NCBI RefSeq assembly: GCF_000764325.1
Contig: NZ_JMCG01000002.1
Coordinates: 496,001-560,000, forward strand
Direction: 5' to 3'
Source of the DNA: Vibrio navarrensis
GTDB lineage: Bacteria; Pseudomonadota; Gammaproteobacteria; Enterobacterales; Vibrionaceae
Length of the DNA: 64,000 nt
Positions within the stretch are counted from its first letter, which is position 1, and each line of letters starts with the position of its first letter. This document shows positions 1 through 8,791 of this stretch, one piece after another. The notes below the pieces were generated by a model. That model searched no databases and was not told the origin of the DNA. It worked only from the letters and a program-made list of their open reading frames with translations. A program made the position numbers and the translations under genes.

Positions 1-2260
1 TGGGTTTACCCAGTTGCAGTTGATCAATCACCAAATGATTGTTCCCGAGCAATTGGTCCTCTTGCAATTGATAATTGAGTGCCAGCGTCAGTTGTCCCTT
101 GTCGATGTAATAGCCCGCATAAGTGCCCGAATAGGGGTTCACCGAGGTTAGTTCAACGCTTTTGAACAGTAAATCAAGATCCAAATAAGGCTTTTCAATC
201 AAAGGGTTGATTTCCCCCTTGAGTGTCACTGGCGCATATCTATCGATTTTTCCGCTAATATCGACCTGCGCTTTGGTGCCGGGCGTCGAAGAGAGATGAC
301 GCACACTGCCTTGTAAAGCTTCAATACCAGATGCAAAATTTGGCGTCAGCGACTCATCAGCAAAATAGGCGGCCCCATTGGTAATGGTGATGGCTTGAAT
401 GTCGATAGCCAGCGGTTTGGACGCCACAGAGGCTTCATCGCTCTGCACACTAATGGCCGTTTCTTCTTGCGTATCGCTCTGCTGGACCAGCAAATGACCA
501 ATGTTGGTCTGCTTATCTTGCGCAATCATTACTTTGGCGTAAGGCGCGTTAAAATGGATGGTCTGAATGTCCAACGCATGCTTTTGCGCATCGAAATGGA
601 GCGAATCTATCGCCATCTTCTGCCATTTCACCAACGGCTGATGGTGCATGCCATCTTTAAGCAGCAGCTGATCGATCGACAATGTGCCTTGATAACTTGC
701 TTGTCCGTTTGCATCTGCCTGATAACGCCCTTGGCTGGACAATTTTCCTTGCGAGAAATCGATATTCACATATGGCGTCAGATACGGTTGCAATTGAGTG
801 AGATCGAGCCCATCAATTGCCATCTCCCCTTGTACGCTCAGCGCTTTCGCATCGAGACTGCCTCGGGTGGTCACCTCACCGCGCGCCGTTTGTGGCGGCG
901 CTGCCGTACTAGAACTCAGCCCCAGTGACAACTCGTAATCAACCGCAGCACTGAGGTCGCTGCTTACTGGTCCAGCAACAAGCGACAGCGGATAAACACG
1001 CCAGAATACTCCTGAGCTTTGCGCTTGTTCCTTGAGATTGAGGTCTGTTTCACTTAATGAGAATTGCTCAAGTCGAACCAACCACGCACTATCAGCATCG
1101 CTGTTGTCTTCGACAGCGGTGGCTTCTACCTTGGCGGCGGGCTGATTCTTTAAGCGAAACAAACGTTGCAGATCGAGCCCTTGATCGGAGAACTCGGCGT
1201 CAAGCCAAAGCCCTTGTAGCTCAATCGCAGCAATATCAATATCCTTCGTTTGGCTACTGAGCCGGATATCCTGCACGGCCAAACGAGGCAACGTGATTTT
1301 AGCCTGCTGCTCGGCGCTGACCGTGAGGTCGCTCAACTGAAATTGCCCATCACTCACTGCAAAAAGAAAATCTCCCTCTGCTTGTTGCGCCAGATAGTGG
1401 GCAGAAAAGTTAACCACGCCATCGGTGACCGCCGCATCCATCTGATCTTTGGCAAATGGCCAAAATGGTGGCAACGTTAACCCTTGCAGCTTAACCGTCC
1501 CTTCGACGAACAAAGGTTGCAATTGAAACTGGCCACTGAGTTGCAACTCACTCTTATCTGCTCCCTGAATAGCAAAAGCGTACTGATTGGCCTGCGTTTC
1601 CTTGGTCGGCTTCGGCGAATTGTCCGCTGGCACAAGATGCATCGATTGAGTGTCAAACTGCTGCAAATGCAAGTTGAGCCCTTGATAGTTCAATTGCGCC
1701 CCGGTTAACTGGTCTTGAAAATGGAATTGCCCACTGGCGATTTCTATTTTTTCAATACGTAACGCGGGAAGGGAGGATTCTGTGCTTTGCGGCGATGGTG
1801 GTTGAACTTGCTGCGTTTGCTGAGCCAAAGTGTCCAAGATGTCACTGAAGTTAAAGCGCACTTGGTTATCTTGTTGCAGACGCTGTATGCGCACTTGAGG
1901 GCCCGAGAGCGTGACGTATTCTAGCGTCGGCGTCAGCGTGAATAGGCTGCGCCAAAAACTCAATTGCAGCTCTAAGCGTTCAAACTGACTGAACGCTTGC
2001 ACGCCATCGGCTTCTTGCAAGGCAAAACCGTCAACACGCACCCGCAATAAAAATGGGTTGATAGCAACTTGGTTGAGTTTCACTTCACGACCTAGCTGCT
2101 GAGCCAGCATCGGCGGCGCTTTATTCTCTATCACCGCTGGTAGGATGACGCCCAAACTCAGCGCATACAAAACATAAGCGAAGAGCAGATAAATGGTATA
2201 ACGGATAGGTTTTGCAACGCGGGTAAAGCGCTGAACTAACTGCGAGAATTTGCTAGGCAT
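1..2260 (-). CDS. DUF748/AsmA-like envelope protein, 3' end cut by window edge
   Basis: An open frame runs leftwards from an ATG at 2258-2260 (MPSKFSQLVQRF) to the window edge without a stop, so at least 753 residues are present and the C-terminus is missing. After a short basic N-terminus there is one hydrophobic segment at about residues 19-40, then a long polar, beta-rich region with many DUF748/AsmA-like phrases, for example alternating 'INPFLLRVRVDGFALQE' and repeated strands. This fits a protein anchored in the inner membrane with a long periplasmic part. Proteins of the AsmA/TamB-like group are linked to envelope lipid transport, but DUF748 members are poorly characterised. The family call is from sequence style and recalled homologues; the function is unknown. 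Confidence 0.75.
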   Translation of the reverse strand, partial: MPSKFSQLVQRFTRVAKPIRYTIYLLFAYVLYALSLGVILPAVIENKAPPMLAQQLGREVKLNQVAINPFLLRVRVDGFALQEADGVQAFSQFERLELQLSFWRSLFTLTPTLEYVTLSGPQVRIQRLQQDNQVRFNFSDILDTLAQQTQQVQPPSPQSTESSLPALRIEKIEIASGQFHFQDQLTGAQLNYQGLNLHLQQFDTQSMHLVPADNSPKPTKETQANQYAFAIQGADKSELQLSGQFQLQPLFVEGTVKLQGLTLPPFWPFAKDQMDAAVTDGVVNFSAHYLAQQAEGDFLFAVSDGQFQLSDLTVSAEQQAKITLPRLAVQDIRLSSQTKDIDIAAIELQGLWLDAEFSDQGLDLQRLFRLKNQPAAKVEATAVEDNSDADSAWLVRLEQFSLSETDLNLKEQAQSSGVFWRVYPLSLVAGPVSSDLSAAVDYELSLGLSSSTAAPPQTARGEVTTRGSLDAKALSVQGEMAIDGLDLTQLQPYLTPYVNIDFSQGKLSSQGRYQADANGQASYQGTLSIDQLLLKDGMHHQPLVKWQKMAIDSLHFDAQKHALDIQTIHFNAPYAKVMIAQDKQTNIGHLLVQQSDTQEETAISVQSDEASVASKPLAIDIQAITITNGAAYFADESLTPNFASGIEALQGSVRHLSSTPGTKAQVDISGKIDRYAPVTLKGEINPLIEKPYLDLDLLFKSVELTSVNPYSGTYAGYYIDKGQLTLALNYQLQEDQLLGNNHLVIDQLQLGKP

Positions 2261-2496
2261 GGCGAAGTCGGTGCTCTTGTGGCAATTTGGTCTGAGTTTT
2301 AATTCTACACAAAATTGCCTTTATGAGCGGAATTGCAAACTAGGCTACATCACACTTTTGTCTTTCATCACCGTATCGATCCTATTGCTAACACACTGTG
2401 ACAGCCATTTGTCAGCAATCGCAAAAGTAAAAAAGCCGAATGTCTTTCGACACGCGGCTTTCAATCTTAAATCAATAAGCGCTTTTACTATGGCGG
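2261..2496. other. intergenic region between bamC and the DUF748 gene
   Basis: This 236-bp stretch lies between two minus-strand genes. It holds the bamC terminator at its right side (2426-2462) and presumably the promoter of the DUF748 gene. I see no convincing gene; a plus-strand open frame through it has no ribosome binding site and runs into bamC. Confidence 0.6.
2426..2462 (-). terminator. intrinsic terminator of bamC
   Basis: On the minus strand AAAGCCG pairs with CGGCTTT, extended by TGTC/GACA inside, and is followed by a run of Ts. It starts about 35 bp after the bamC stop, so it ends the dapA-bamC transcript. Confidence 0.8.
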
Positions 2497-3516
2497 CTAC
2501 TCTTGCTTAGCCACGGCGGCCAATACTGGTGCGAGGGATTTTAGTAGTTCCTCTTCCACGGGCTTACCCGCAGAGTTGGTCACGTTAATGGAGGTTCGGT
2601 TACCCAAATCCCCAAACAAAAACGTGTAGGTTCCGGATTTAAGCTCCATCGGTTTCACGCCAATCTCATTCCAAAACTCATCATCAGGTGACGCGTACTT
2701 GGCTTTTAGCGTCCCTTGAGACTGGTTGCGCTCTTCGATATTAAAACCGATACGCGGTAAAATCGTTGGCAAACGCTGCCATAACACATTGTATGGCGTG
2801 CGCGCGATAATCACTGGGAATCCGCTGCGATCGCTGCCCATGGTAATGGGGATCTGCTTGACCAACTCTTGCGCTTTACGCTGTGCTTCGTCCCGCTTGT
2901 TTTGATCATATTGCGAGGTGACGAGGTTGGTCATAAAGACGTTGTAGCGCTCTTTATTGGTTAAGGTGACCGGTTTTATTTGCGTACCTTCCCGCCAATC
3001 AATCAAGCTAATGCGAAAACCGTAACGATTGTTGGCTTCAAAACGGTCAACTGAGTAACGGCTGCCGATATCGGTCTCTTCATCTTCCGATTTCCAAACC
3101 AGCCACCCCGTTTCAACATGCGTCTCTGAGCTGGTCTCGATAGGGATTTGACGCTCCGCCAGCATGTTTAGCACCGTTTGCCAAACCTCTTCCGCTTCTT
3201 CTTGTTTGATCAGCCATAGCGTGATCTCACCTTGGTTGCGTTCATAGCGCGCGCCTGGGATCAATTCCAAAATCTGCTGTGGTGGACGAATGTCGACCTC
3301 TTGGCCTATCCCGCCGCTAAAATTACCCTGTGGTATATCAAAATTGGGATAAAACTGCGCCGTCGCGCCTTCGGGGAGATTCCACGTTTGTAAATCAGCG
3401 GTTTCCAGATAGGTAAAATCGTCTTTGGCTTGACGACGTTGAGTTGGACTACTTGAACAAGCAGTGAGCACTAAAACAGCCAGCGAGCTAAGCACTAACT
3501 GACGAGAAAACTTCAT
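2497..3516 (-). CDS. bamC: outer membrane protein assembly factor BamC (NlpB)
   Basis: This 339-residue lipoprotein is a subunit of the BAM complex, which folds beta-barrel proteins into the outer membrane. The N-terminus is a type II signal peptide ending in a lipobox (VLTAC, Cys about residue 20) followed by serines, so it should be sorted to the outer membrane. The low-complexity N-terminal segment and two helix-grip domains match the family, and the length is close to the E. coli protein (344). It lies 48 bp downstream of dapA on the same strand, the same dapA-bamC arrangement as in E. coli. The family assignment is firm; in E. coli BamC is non-essential within the complex. Confidence 0.95.
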   Translation of the reverse strand: MKFSRQLVLSSLAVLVLTACSSSPTQRRQAKDDFTYLETADLQTWNLPEGATAQFYPNFDIPQGNFSGGIGQEVDIRPPQQILELIPGARYERNQGEITLWLIKQEEAEEVWQTVLNMLAERQIPIETSSETHVETGWLVWKSEDEETDIGSRYSVDRFEANNRYGFRISLIDWREGTQIKPVTLTNKERYNVFMTNLVTSQYDQNKRDEAQRKAQELVKQIPITMGSDRSGFPVIIARTPYNVLWQRLPTILPRIGFNIEERNQSQGTLKAKYASPDDEFWNEIGVKPMELKSGTYTFLFGDLGNRTSINVTNSAGKPVEEELLKSLAPVLAAVAKQE

Positions 3517-3529
3517 TGAAACTCCTAAA

Positions 3530-3551
3530 GCGCCGGAGAATGCTCCGGCGT
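3530..3551 (-). terminator. hairpin between dapA and bamC, weak terminator or attenuator
   Basis: CGCCGGAG (3531-3538) and CTCCGGCG (3543-3550) form an 8-bp GC-rich stem with a 4-nt loop. Only three Ts follow on the minus strand, and it sits immediately before the bamC ribosome binding site, so read-through into bamC is likely. It may set the dapA to bamC ratio. Confidence 0.5.
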
Positions 3552-3564
3552 TACTACATCTATC

Positions 3565-4443
3565 TTAGAAAATACCAGCGTCGGTCATTGCTTTGGCAAC
3601 AATTGGCTGCGCTTTTTCTGACAATTCAGTCAGCGGTAAACGAAGGTGACCACACTCAATTAAGCCAAGCTGTTGCGCGGCCCATTTGACTGGAATTGGG
3701 CTTGATTCGACAAACAGGTTTTTGTGCAGTGGCATTAAACGTTGGTTGATGATTTCCGCTTCTTCAAAGCGACCTTCTCTTGCTAAACGGAACATGTCGG
3801 CCATGTCTTTCGCCGCAATATTGTTGGTTACAGAAATCACCCCTTGACCACCGAGCTTAACAAAATCCAGCCCAGTCGCGTCGTCACCACTGAGTAAGAT
3901 AAAATCTTCGCCACAAAGTTCACGGTGAAGAGCAACTCGTTTTAAATCGCCAGTCGCATCTTTAAGCGCAATGATGTTATCGATCTCAGCCAAACGCGCC
4001 ACGGTTTCTGGCAAAAGGTCAACCGCCGTGCGGCCCGGCACATTATACAGAATTTGTGGTACCGTGCTGACTTCAGCAATGGCTTTGTAGTGCAGATACA
4101 AACCTTCTTGAGTCGGTTTGTTGTAATAAGGAGTGACGCTTAGGCAGGCATCGATGCCTGAATCATTCAGCAAACGGCTGAATGTGACCGATTCATGGGT
4201 GGCATTGGCACCCGTACCAGCAATAACAGGGATTCGACCATTGACGAATTCGACCGTTTTGTTAACTACTTTAACGTGCTCTTCCACCGTCAAGGTAGAA
4301 GACTCACCTGTGGTCCCCACAGCCACGATACCGTTTGTGCCAGCCGCAATATGATATTCAACTAACTTTTGTAGACCATCAAAATCTACTTCGCCATCTG
4401 GCTTGAACGGCGTGAGTAACGCAACGATACTTCCTGATAACAT
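3565..4443 (-). CDS. dapA: 4-hydroxy-tetrahydrodipicolinate synthase
   Basis: DapA condenses pyruvate with aspartate semialdehyde, the first committed step of the lysine and diaminopimelate branch in the cytosol. From the chosen ATG at 4441-4443 the protein has 292 residues, the E. coli length. Catalytic Lys161 (IIALKDATG), Tyr133 (ILYNVPGR), Thr44/45 and Tyr107 fall at the canonical positions. The frame stays open 85 codons further upstream, but that part has no similarity, and the ATG at 4443 is preceded by a GGGAG ribosome binding site. It is divergent from gcvR and precedes bamC, as in E. coli. Confidence 0.97.
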   Translation of the reverse strand: MLSGSIVALLTPFKPDGEVDFDGLQKLVEYHIAAGTNGIVAVGTTGESSTLTVEEHVKVVNKTVEFVNGRIPVIAGTGANATHESVTFSRLLNDSGIDACLSVTPYYNKPTQEGLYLHYKAIAEVSTVPQILYNVPGRTAVDLLPETVARLAEIDNIIALKDATGDLKRVALHRELCGEDFILLSGDDATGLDFVKLGGQGVISVTNNIAAKDMADMFRLAREGRFEEAEIINQRLMPLHKNLFVESSPIPVKWAAQQLGLIECGHLRLPLTELSEKAQPIVAKAMTDAGIF

Positions 4444-4751
4444 GTCTTTCTCCCTCATTTGATTCTTCATGCATGGTACTGTAAGGCGATTGAAAAAAAC
4501 AAGAGCGCAAACTCGCTTCCTGAGTACAAGTGGATGAATATTTGAATTGATATGGCTTTCTGTGACTTTCCCTTGGGGGAAAAGGCTCTCGCGCTCGACT
4601 ATAGTTACTTGAGATGGGCCTCTTGTCAGCGCTTGGTGAAGAGTGGTCGATATTTTTCGTTTGCATAAAAAAACGAACTTACTCGACATTTTGTACAAAT
4701 GGATATGCTACCATCCTGCGAAAAATGAAAACGAACAATAAGAGCAACGCT
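4444..4751. promoter_or_regulatory. divergent dapA/gcvR promoter region
   Basis: This 308-bp intergenic region must hold the start signals of both dapA and gcvR. It contains a perfect 7-bp inverted repeat, TTCGTTT at 4656-4662 and AAACGAA at 4671-4677 separated by 8 bp, which could be an operator or a hairpin. No promoter is clear enough to name. Frames crossing the region on both strands are extensions of dapA or gcvR without ribosome binding sites. Confidence 0.45.
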
Positions 4752-5294
4752 ATGACTCAACATCTGGTAATTACTGCCATGGGTACCGACAGACCGGGGA
4801 TTTGCAACCAAGTCGTGCATTTGGTCACTCAGGCAGGGTGCAATATCATTGACAGCCGTATTGCCATGTTTGGCAATGAGTTCACCTTGATCATGCTGCT
4901 CTCTGGCAGCAGTAACGGCATTGCCAGAGTCGAAACCACCCTGCCGTTACTCGGTCAGGAGCAAGATCTCATTACCATCATGAAACGCACCTCGCCGCAC
5001 AACCCCTTGAGTAATTGCTACACGCTGGAGGTGTTTATCGAGTCAGATGATCGCGTCGGCCTCACCGAACAGTTCACCCAGTTTTTTGCTGACAAACAAA
5101 TTGGGTTGTCGATGCTCAGTGCTCAAACCATTGACAAATCTCTGGTGCAGTTGGAGAAAGATCAGTTCCACATTGCGATTACTGCGTCGGTCAACAGCGA
5201 ATGCAACTTAATGCAACTACAAGAAGACTTTAATGATCTTTGTACCAAGCTCAGCGTACAAGGTTCACTCAACTTCATTAAAAACACACTATAA
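4752..5294 (+). CDS. gcvR: glycine cleavage system transcriptional repressor GcvR
   Basis: The 180-residue product has two ACT domains, the first beginning at about residue 5 (LVITAMGTDRPGICNQVV) and the second at about residue 95 (LEVFIESDDRVGLTEQF). In E. coli, GcvR binds glycine and antagonises the activator GcvA, repressing the gcvTHP operon. The start was set at ATG 4752 because it aligns with the E. coli N-terminus; a second in-frame ATG at 4725 would add nine residues. A 15-bp gap with an AAGGA site links it to bcp, the same pair as in E. coli. The identification is firm; the regulatory mechanism is transferred from E. coli. Confidence 0.92.
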   Translation: MTQHLVITAMGTDRPGICNQVVHLVTQAGCNIIDSRIAMFGNEFTLIMLLSGSSNGIARVETTLPLLGQEQDLITIMKRTSPHNPLSNCYTLEVFIESDDRVGLTEQFTQFFADKQIGLSMLSAQTIDKSLVQLEKDQFHIAITASVNSECNLMQLQEDFNDLCTKLSVQGSLNFIKNTL

Positions 5295-5309
5295 AAAGGA
5301 AGCCCGATC

Positions 5310-5780
5310 ATGAATACGCTGACAGCAGGCATGCCAGCTCCCGCCTTCTCTTTGCTCGACCAAAATGGAAATACTGTCTCTTTGGCCGATTTCAAAGGCA
5401 AGAAAGTCCTGTTTTACTTTTATCCCAAAGCCATGACACCCGGCTGCACCGTACAGGCGCAGGGGCTAAGAGATGTAAAGGCTGAACTTGACGCGCACAA
5501 TGTGGTGGTTTTGGGTGTCAGCACCGATCCGGTGAAACGTCTCGGAAAATTTATTGAGCGCGACAACCTCAACTTCACGCTCCTGTCGGATGAGGACCAC
5601 CAAGTCGCTGAACAGTTTGGCGTATGGGGATTGAAGAAATTCATGGGAAAAACTTACGACGGTTTGCACCGCATCAGTTTCTTAATCAACGAGCAAGGGG
5701 TTATCGAGCAGGTGTTTGACAAGTTCAAAACCAAGGATCACCACCAAGTGGTTCTCAACTACCTTAACGCACAAGGCTAG
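5310..5780 (+). CDS. bcp: thioredoxin-dependent thiol peroxidase (Bcp/PrxQ family)
   Basis: This 156-residue peroxiredoxin reduces hydrogen peroxide and organic hydroperoxides in the cytosol. The peroxidatic cysteine is Cys46 in the motif TPGCT. The E. coli protein has the resolving cysteine five residues later, but here that position is Gln51 (TVQAQGLRD), and Cys46 is the only cysteine in the whole protein. The enzyme must therefore work as a 1-Cys peroxiredoxin or be resolved by an external thiol. I recall the same Gln in other Vibrio Bcp proteins, so it is probably a lineage trait and not an error. It is the second gene of gcvR-bcp. Confidence 0.95.
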   Translation: MNTLTAGMPAPAFSLLDQNGNTVSLADFKGKKVLFYFYPKAMTPGCTVQAQGLRDVKAELDAHNVVVLGVSTDPVKRLGKFIERDNLNFTLLSDEDHQVAEQFGVWGLKKFMGKTYDGLHRISFLINEQGVIEQVFDKFKTKDHHQVVLNYLNAQG

Positions 5781-5809
5781 CATCAAGGTATTGCAAACTA
5801 GAAAGAGTA

Positions 5810-5838
5810 AGCCCGGACATTCACCGGGCTTAATTTTA
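5810..5838. terminator. bidirectional terminator between bcp and perM
   Basis: AAGCCCGG and CCGGGCTT form a stem around a short loop at about 5812-5832, followed on the plus strand by AATTTT. It lies between two convergent genes and can serve both. Confidence 0.75.
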
Positions 5839-6903
5839 TTCCGCGACTTCTTGCCCTTCTTGGCTTGGCAACGCTTTCCACACCGCTTTGACTAATGTCG
5901 CCAGCGGAATAGCAAAAAAGACGCCCCAAAATCCCCAAAGCCCGCCAAACACCAACACGGCAACAATAATCGCCACCGGATGCAGGTTCACCGCTTCAGA
6001 AAATAGTACAGGCACCAATACGTTACCATCCAGCGCTTGAATAATGCCGTAGGCAATCAGCAAAGTGTAAAACTCACTAGAGATCCCCCACTGAAAGAGT
6101 GCCACAATCGCAACAGGCACGGTGACAGCCGCGGCGCCGATATACGGGATGAGTACCGAAAGGCCGACCGCGACAGCAAGCAGCGCCGAGTATCTCAGGT
6201 TAAGCACCGCAAAAGTGACGTAACTGACGCCACCGACAATCAAAATCTCCAGCACTTTGCCACGAATGTAGTTGGAGATCTGCTCGTTCATCTCATGCCA
6301 CACTTTGTTGGCCAAACGGCGGTTCTTCGGCAACAACCCGCTGGCCATGCTCATCATTTCATCTTTATCTTTGAGCAGGAAAAATACCAATAACGGCACC
6401 AAGATCAGATACACCGCAAGCGTCGCTATGCTGATCAAAGAGGCCAGCGAGCCTTTGACCACGCTTTCCCCCATACCTAACACTTTGTTCTTCGCGTTGG
6501 TGGCAATCGACTCAACAATCTGTAAATTGGCCAACTCCGGGTAACGCTCTGGCAAGGTAGCGATGAACTTTTGCAAACCGGTGTACATACTAGGAATGTC
6601 ATTGATCAAGTTGCCGACCTGCGTCCAGATAGTCGGAATCAGGCCAAACAACGCCACCAGCATGATGCCGATGAACAGCAGGATCACCGTCACGACCGCG
6701 ATGGTACGAGGCACACCGAGACGACGCATTTGTGCTACTGGCCATTCAAGCAAATACGCAAGCACGATGGCGACCAACAGCGGAGCAATGAGATGACCAA
6801 AAAAGTAGATGGTGATGAAACCGAACAGCAAAATGGCGACTAAGCTGGCAGCATGAGGATCTGAAAAACGTCGCTTATACCAGCGGCTTATCATTTCAAA
6901 CAT
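5836..6903 (-). CDS. perM: AI-2E family transporter, PerM-like
   Basis: The 355-residue protein has seven to eight hydrophobic segments and matches the AI-2E transporter (UPF0118) family; the length fits E. coli PerM (353). Members include exporters of the AI-2 signal (TqsA) and putative permeases or Na+/H+ antiporters, so the substrate here is uncertain. The start at ATG 6903 (MFEMISRWYKRRFSD) overlaps the last codons of the upstream TusA-like gene, which indicates translational coupling; another in-frame start lies four codons upstream. The family assignment is firm and the function is inferred only from the family. Confidence 0.85.
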   Translation of the reverse strand: MFEMISRWYKRRFSDPHAASLVAILLFGFITIYFFGHLIAPLLVAIVLAYLLEWPVAQMRRLGVPRTIAVVTVILLFIGIMLVALFGLIPTIWTQVGNLINDIPSMYTGLQKFIATLPERYPELANLQIVESIATNAKNKVLGMGESVVKGSLASLISIATLAVYLILVPLLVFFLLKDKDEMMSMASGLLPKNRRLANKVWHEMNEQISNYIRGKVLEILIVGGVSYVTFAVLNLRYSALLAVAVGLSVLIPYIGAAAVTVPVAIVALFQWGISSEFYTLLIAYGIIQALDGNVLVPVLFSEAVNLHPVAIIVAVLVFGGLWGFWGVFFAIPLATLVKAVWKALPSQEGQEVAE

Positions 6904-7135
6904 TTGACGACACATCCTTTTTGAAAATACGTAGGAGATAAAAGTCGGACTTTACCTGAGTTTCAACCTCAAAGCGCTGGGCTTGCAAATATCTGACAAT
7001 ATCTTGCAGGGAACTTTGATCTGAAATCAGAATAACTGATTGACTTCCTTTAACTAACTCTGCACTGTGGCGCTTAGCCAACAACAAGGCCATTGGGCAA
7101 CGATGCGCTCGGAGATCCAATTGTGTGGGTTCCAT
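6896..7135 (-). CDS. TusA/SirA-like sulfurtransferase domain protein
   Basis: This 79-residue protein has the TusA fold signature: an N-terminal LDLRAHRCPMALLLAK with the Cys-Pro motif (Cys13-Pro14) followed by a helix, and strands with VILISDQSS. TusA carries sulfur as a persulfide on this cysteine for tRNA thiolation and other routes, but many short homologues have unknown partners. The stop overlaps the perM start by eight bases, so the two are probably co-translated. The canonical tusA of Vibrio lies elsewhere in my recollection, so no symbol is given. Confidence 0.8.
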   Translation of the reverse strand: MEPTQLDLRAHRCPMALLLAKRHSAELVKGSQSVILISDQSSLQDIVRYLQAQRFEVETQVKSDFYLLRIFKKDVSSNV

Positions 7136-7223
7136 TATTTTGTCCGTTGCTTATCATAGGCGTGTTATTGTAAAGCGTTTTTTTGCCGGTGCCAGCTTTT
7201 CTCCAAGTTTACTCCGGTGTTTT

Positions 7224-7251
7224 GGCACTTCGTTTGTGCTTTCTTTACTGA
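7224..7251 (+). promoter_or_regulatory. possible sigma-E promoter of bepA
   Basis: GGCACTT at 7224-7230 and ACTGA at 7247-7251 are 16 bp apart. Each differs by one base from the sigma-E elements (GGAACTT, TCTGA). It lies about 60 bp upstream of bepA, which is sigma-E controlled in E. coli. This is a weak match read by eye. Confidence 0.3.
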
Positions 7252-7311
7252 TTATTTACGAAACCAATTTTATGCCCGCGGGTCTTAATGTTGCAGCCAT
7301 ATGGAGACTCA

Positions 7312-8775
7312 ATGATTACTATGTTAAAACGCGCTCGCAGCTTGCTAAGCCTCTCTATCACCATGAGTCTGGTGACCCCGGCACCACTTTTTGCCAATAC
7401 ATTGAACTTACCAGACATCGGCACTGCCGCCGGTGCCACTTTGTCGATTGACCAAGAACTCATTTATGGTGATGCTTATATGCGCATGCTGCGCAGCAGT
7501 CAGCCGATCATTAACGATCCGCTCCTCAATCAATACATCGACACGCTCGGCCATCGCTTGGTAGCCAATGCCAATGACGTCAAAACCCCATTCCGCTTTT
7601 TTATGATTCGTGATCGCAATATCAACGCATTCGCTTTCTTCGGCGGCTATGTGGCACTGCATTCCGGGTTGTTTTTGCATGCTCGTACCGAAAGCGAACT
7701 GGCCTCTGTGATTGCCCATGAAATTGCCCATGTCACTCAGAGGCATCTTGCGCGCAGTATGGAAGAACAAGCTCGACGTTCCCCCGCGACGTTGGCGGCC
7801 TTGGCTGGGGCTTTATTATTGGCGATCGCCGCGCCAGAAGCTGGAATTGCAGCCATCACCGCCACCACAGCGGGATCAATGCAAAGCCAAATCAACTACA
7901 CCCGCAGCAATGAGAAAGAGGCGGACCGTTTTGGTATCAACACCCTAGCCAAAGCGGGCTATGATGCCCAAGCGATGCCGCGATTTTTCTCTCGTCTGGC
8001 CGATGAGTATCGCTACGCCAGCACACCTCCGCCTATGCTTCTGACGCACCCACTACCAGAAGATCGCATCACCGACAGCCGAGCCAGAGCACAAAGCTAT
8101 CCTCCGCTGCGCGAGATGCCGTCGTTGGATTACCATTTGGCTCGGGCACGCATCGTCGCGCGCTACGCAGGTATTGATTCCGACGCGGCAATGGACTGGT
8201 TTGCTCGTACACAAAAAAAAGCCGATCCTGCGCTCAAAGCCGCGTTTGAATATGGAAGAGCTTTGATCCATCTCGACAAAAAAGAGCTTACCGAAGCGCA
8301 AGAGATTTTACTCAAGTTAAGCGCAGCCGATCCCAACAACGTCTTTTATTTGGACGCGCTTGCAGACCTCTACATCGAGCAGAAACAAGCACCGAAAGCG
8401 GCAACTATGCTTAAAAGTGCGCTCGAACGCATTCCCAACAACCCGGTGCTGACGATAAACTACGCCAACGCGTTGCTTGAAGCGGAAAAAACCGCCGAAG
8501 CCGTTCGTCTACTTCAGCGCTACACCCATGATAATCCTGAAGATACCAATGGATGGCATTTGCTTTCGCGCGCCAATATCAGTCAAGGTAACAGCGGTGA
8601 AGATTTGGCGGCACGAGCAGAGATCTTGGCGCTGCAAGCCAACTGGAACAAAGCAATTCAGTACTACACCCAAGCCAGCCAACTGGCCACTTTGGGTAGC
8701 TTAGAACAAGCGAGGTATGATGCGCGCATTGATCAACTGATGGTGCAGCGCGATCGCTTCCTCGCCTTACAATAA
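7312..8775 (+). CDS. bepA: beta-barrel assembly-enhancing protease BepA (M48 metalloprotease with TPRs)
   Basis: BepA is a periplasmic zinc protease and chaperone that helps LptD maturation and degrades stalled outer membrane proteins. The 487-residue length equals that of E. coli BepA. A signal peptide ends at about residue 28 (PLFANT). The zinc site is HEIAH at 136-140, third ligand Glu201 (EKEAD) and the regulatory His246 (LLTHPLPE) are all at E. coli positions. The C-terminal half is a TPR array. The start at 7312 has GGAG nine bases upstream. It begins a run of four tightly spaced genes (bepA, arsC-like, wrbA-like, DUF2069). Confidence 0.96.
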   Translation: MITMLKRARSLLSLSITMSLVTPAPLFANTLNLPDIGTAAGATLSIDQELIYGDAYMRMLRSSQPIINDPLLNQYIDTLGHRLVANANDVKTPFRFFMIRDRNINAFAFFGGYVALHSGLFLHARTESELASVIAHEIAHVTQRHLARSMEEQARRSPATLAALAGALLLAIAAPEAGIAAITATTAGSMQSQINYTRSNEKEADRFGINTLAKAGYDAQAMPRFFSRLADEYRYASTPPPMLLTHPLPEDRITDSRARAQSYPPLREMPSLDYHLARARIVARYAGIDSDAAMDWFARTQKKADPALKAAFEYGRALIHLDKKELTEAQEILLKLSAADPNNVFYLDALADLYIEQKQAPKAATMLKSALERIPNNPVLTINYANALLEAEKTAEAVRLLQRYTHDNPEDTNGWHLLSRANISQGNSGEDLAARAEILALQANWNKAIQYYTQASQLATLGSLEQARYDARIDQLMVQRDRFLALQ

Positions 8776-8791
8776 TGAAATGGAGAATGTC

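Noticed and set aside
4444..4698. 85-residue N-terminal extension of DapA
   Set aside because: The canonical 292-residue protein with all catalytic residues in register begins at 4443 behind a good ribosome binding site.
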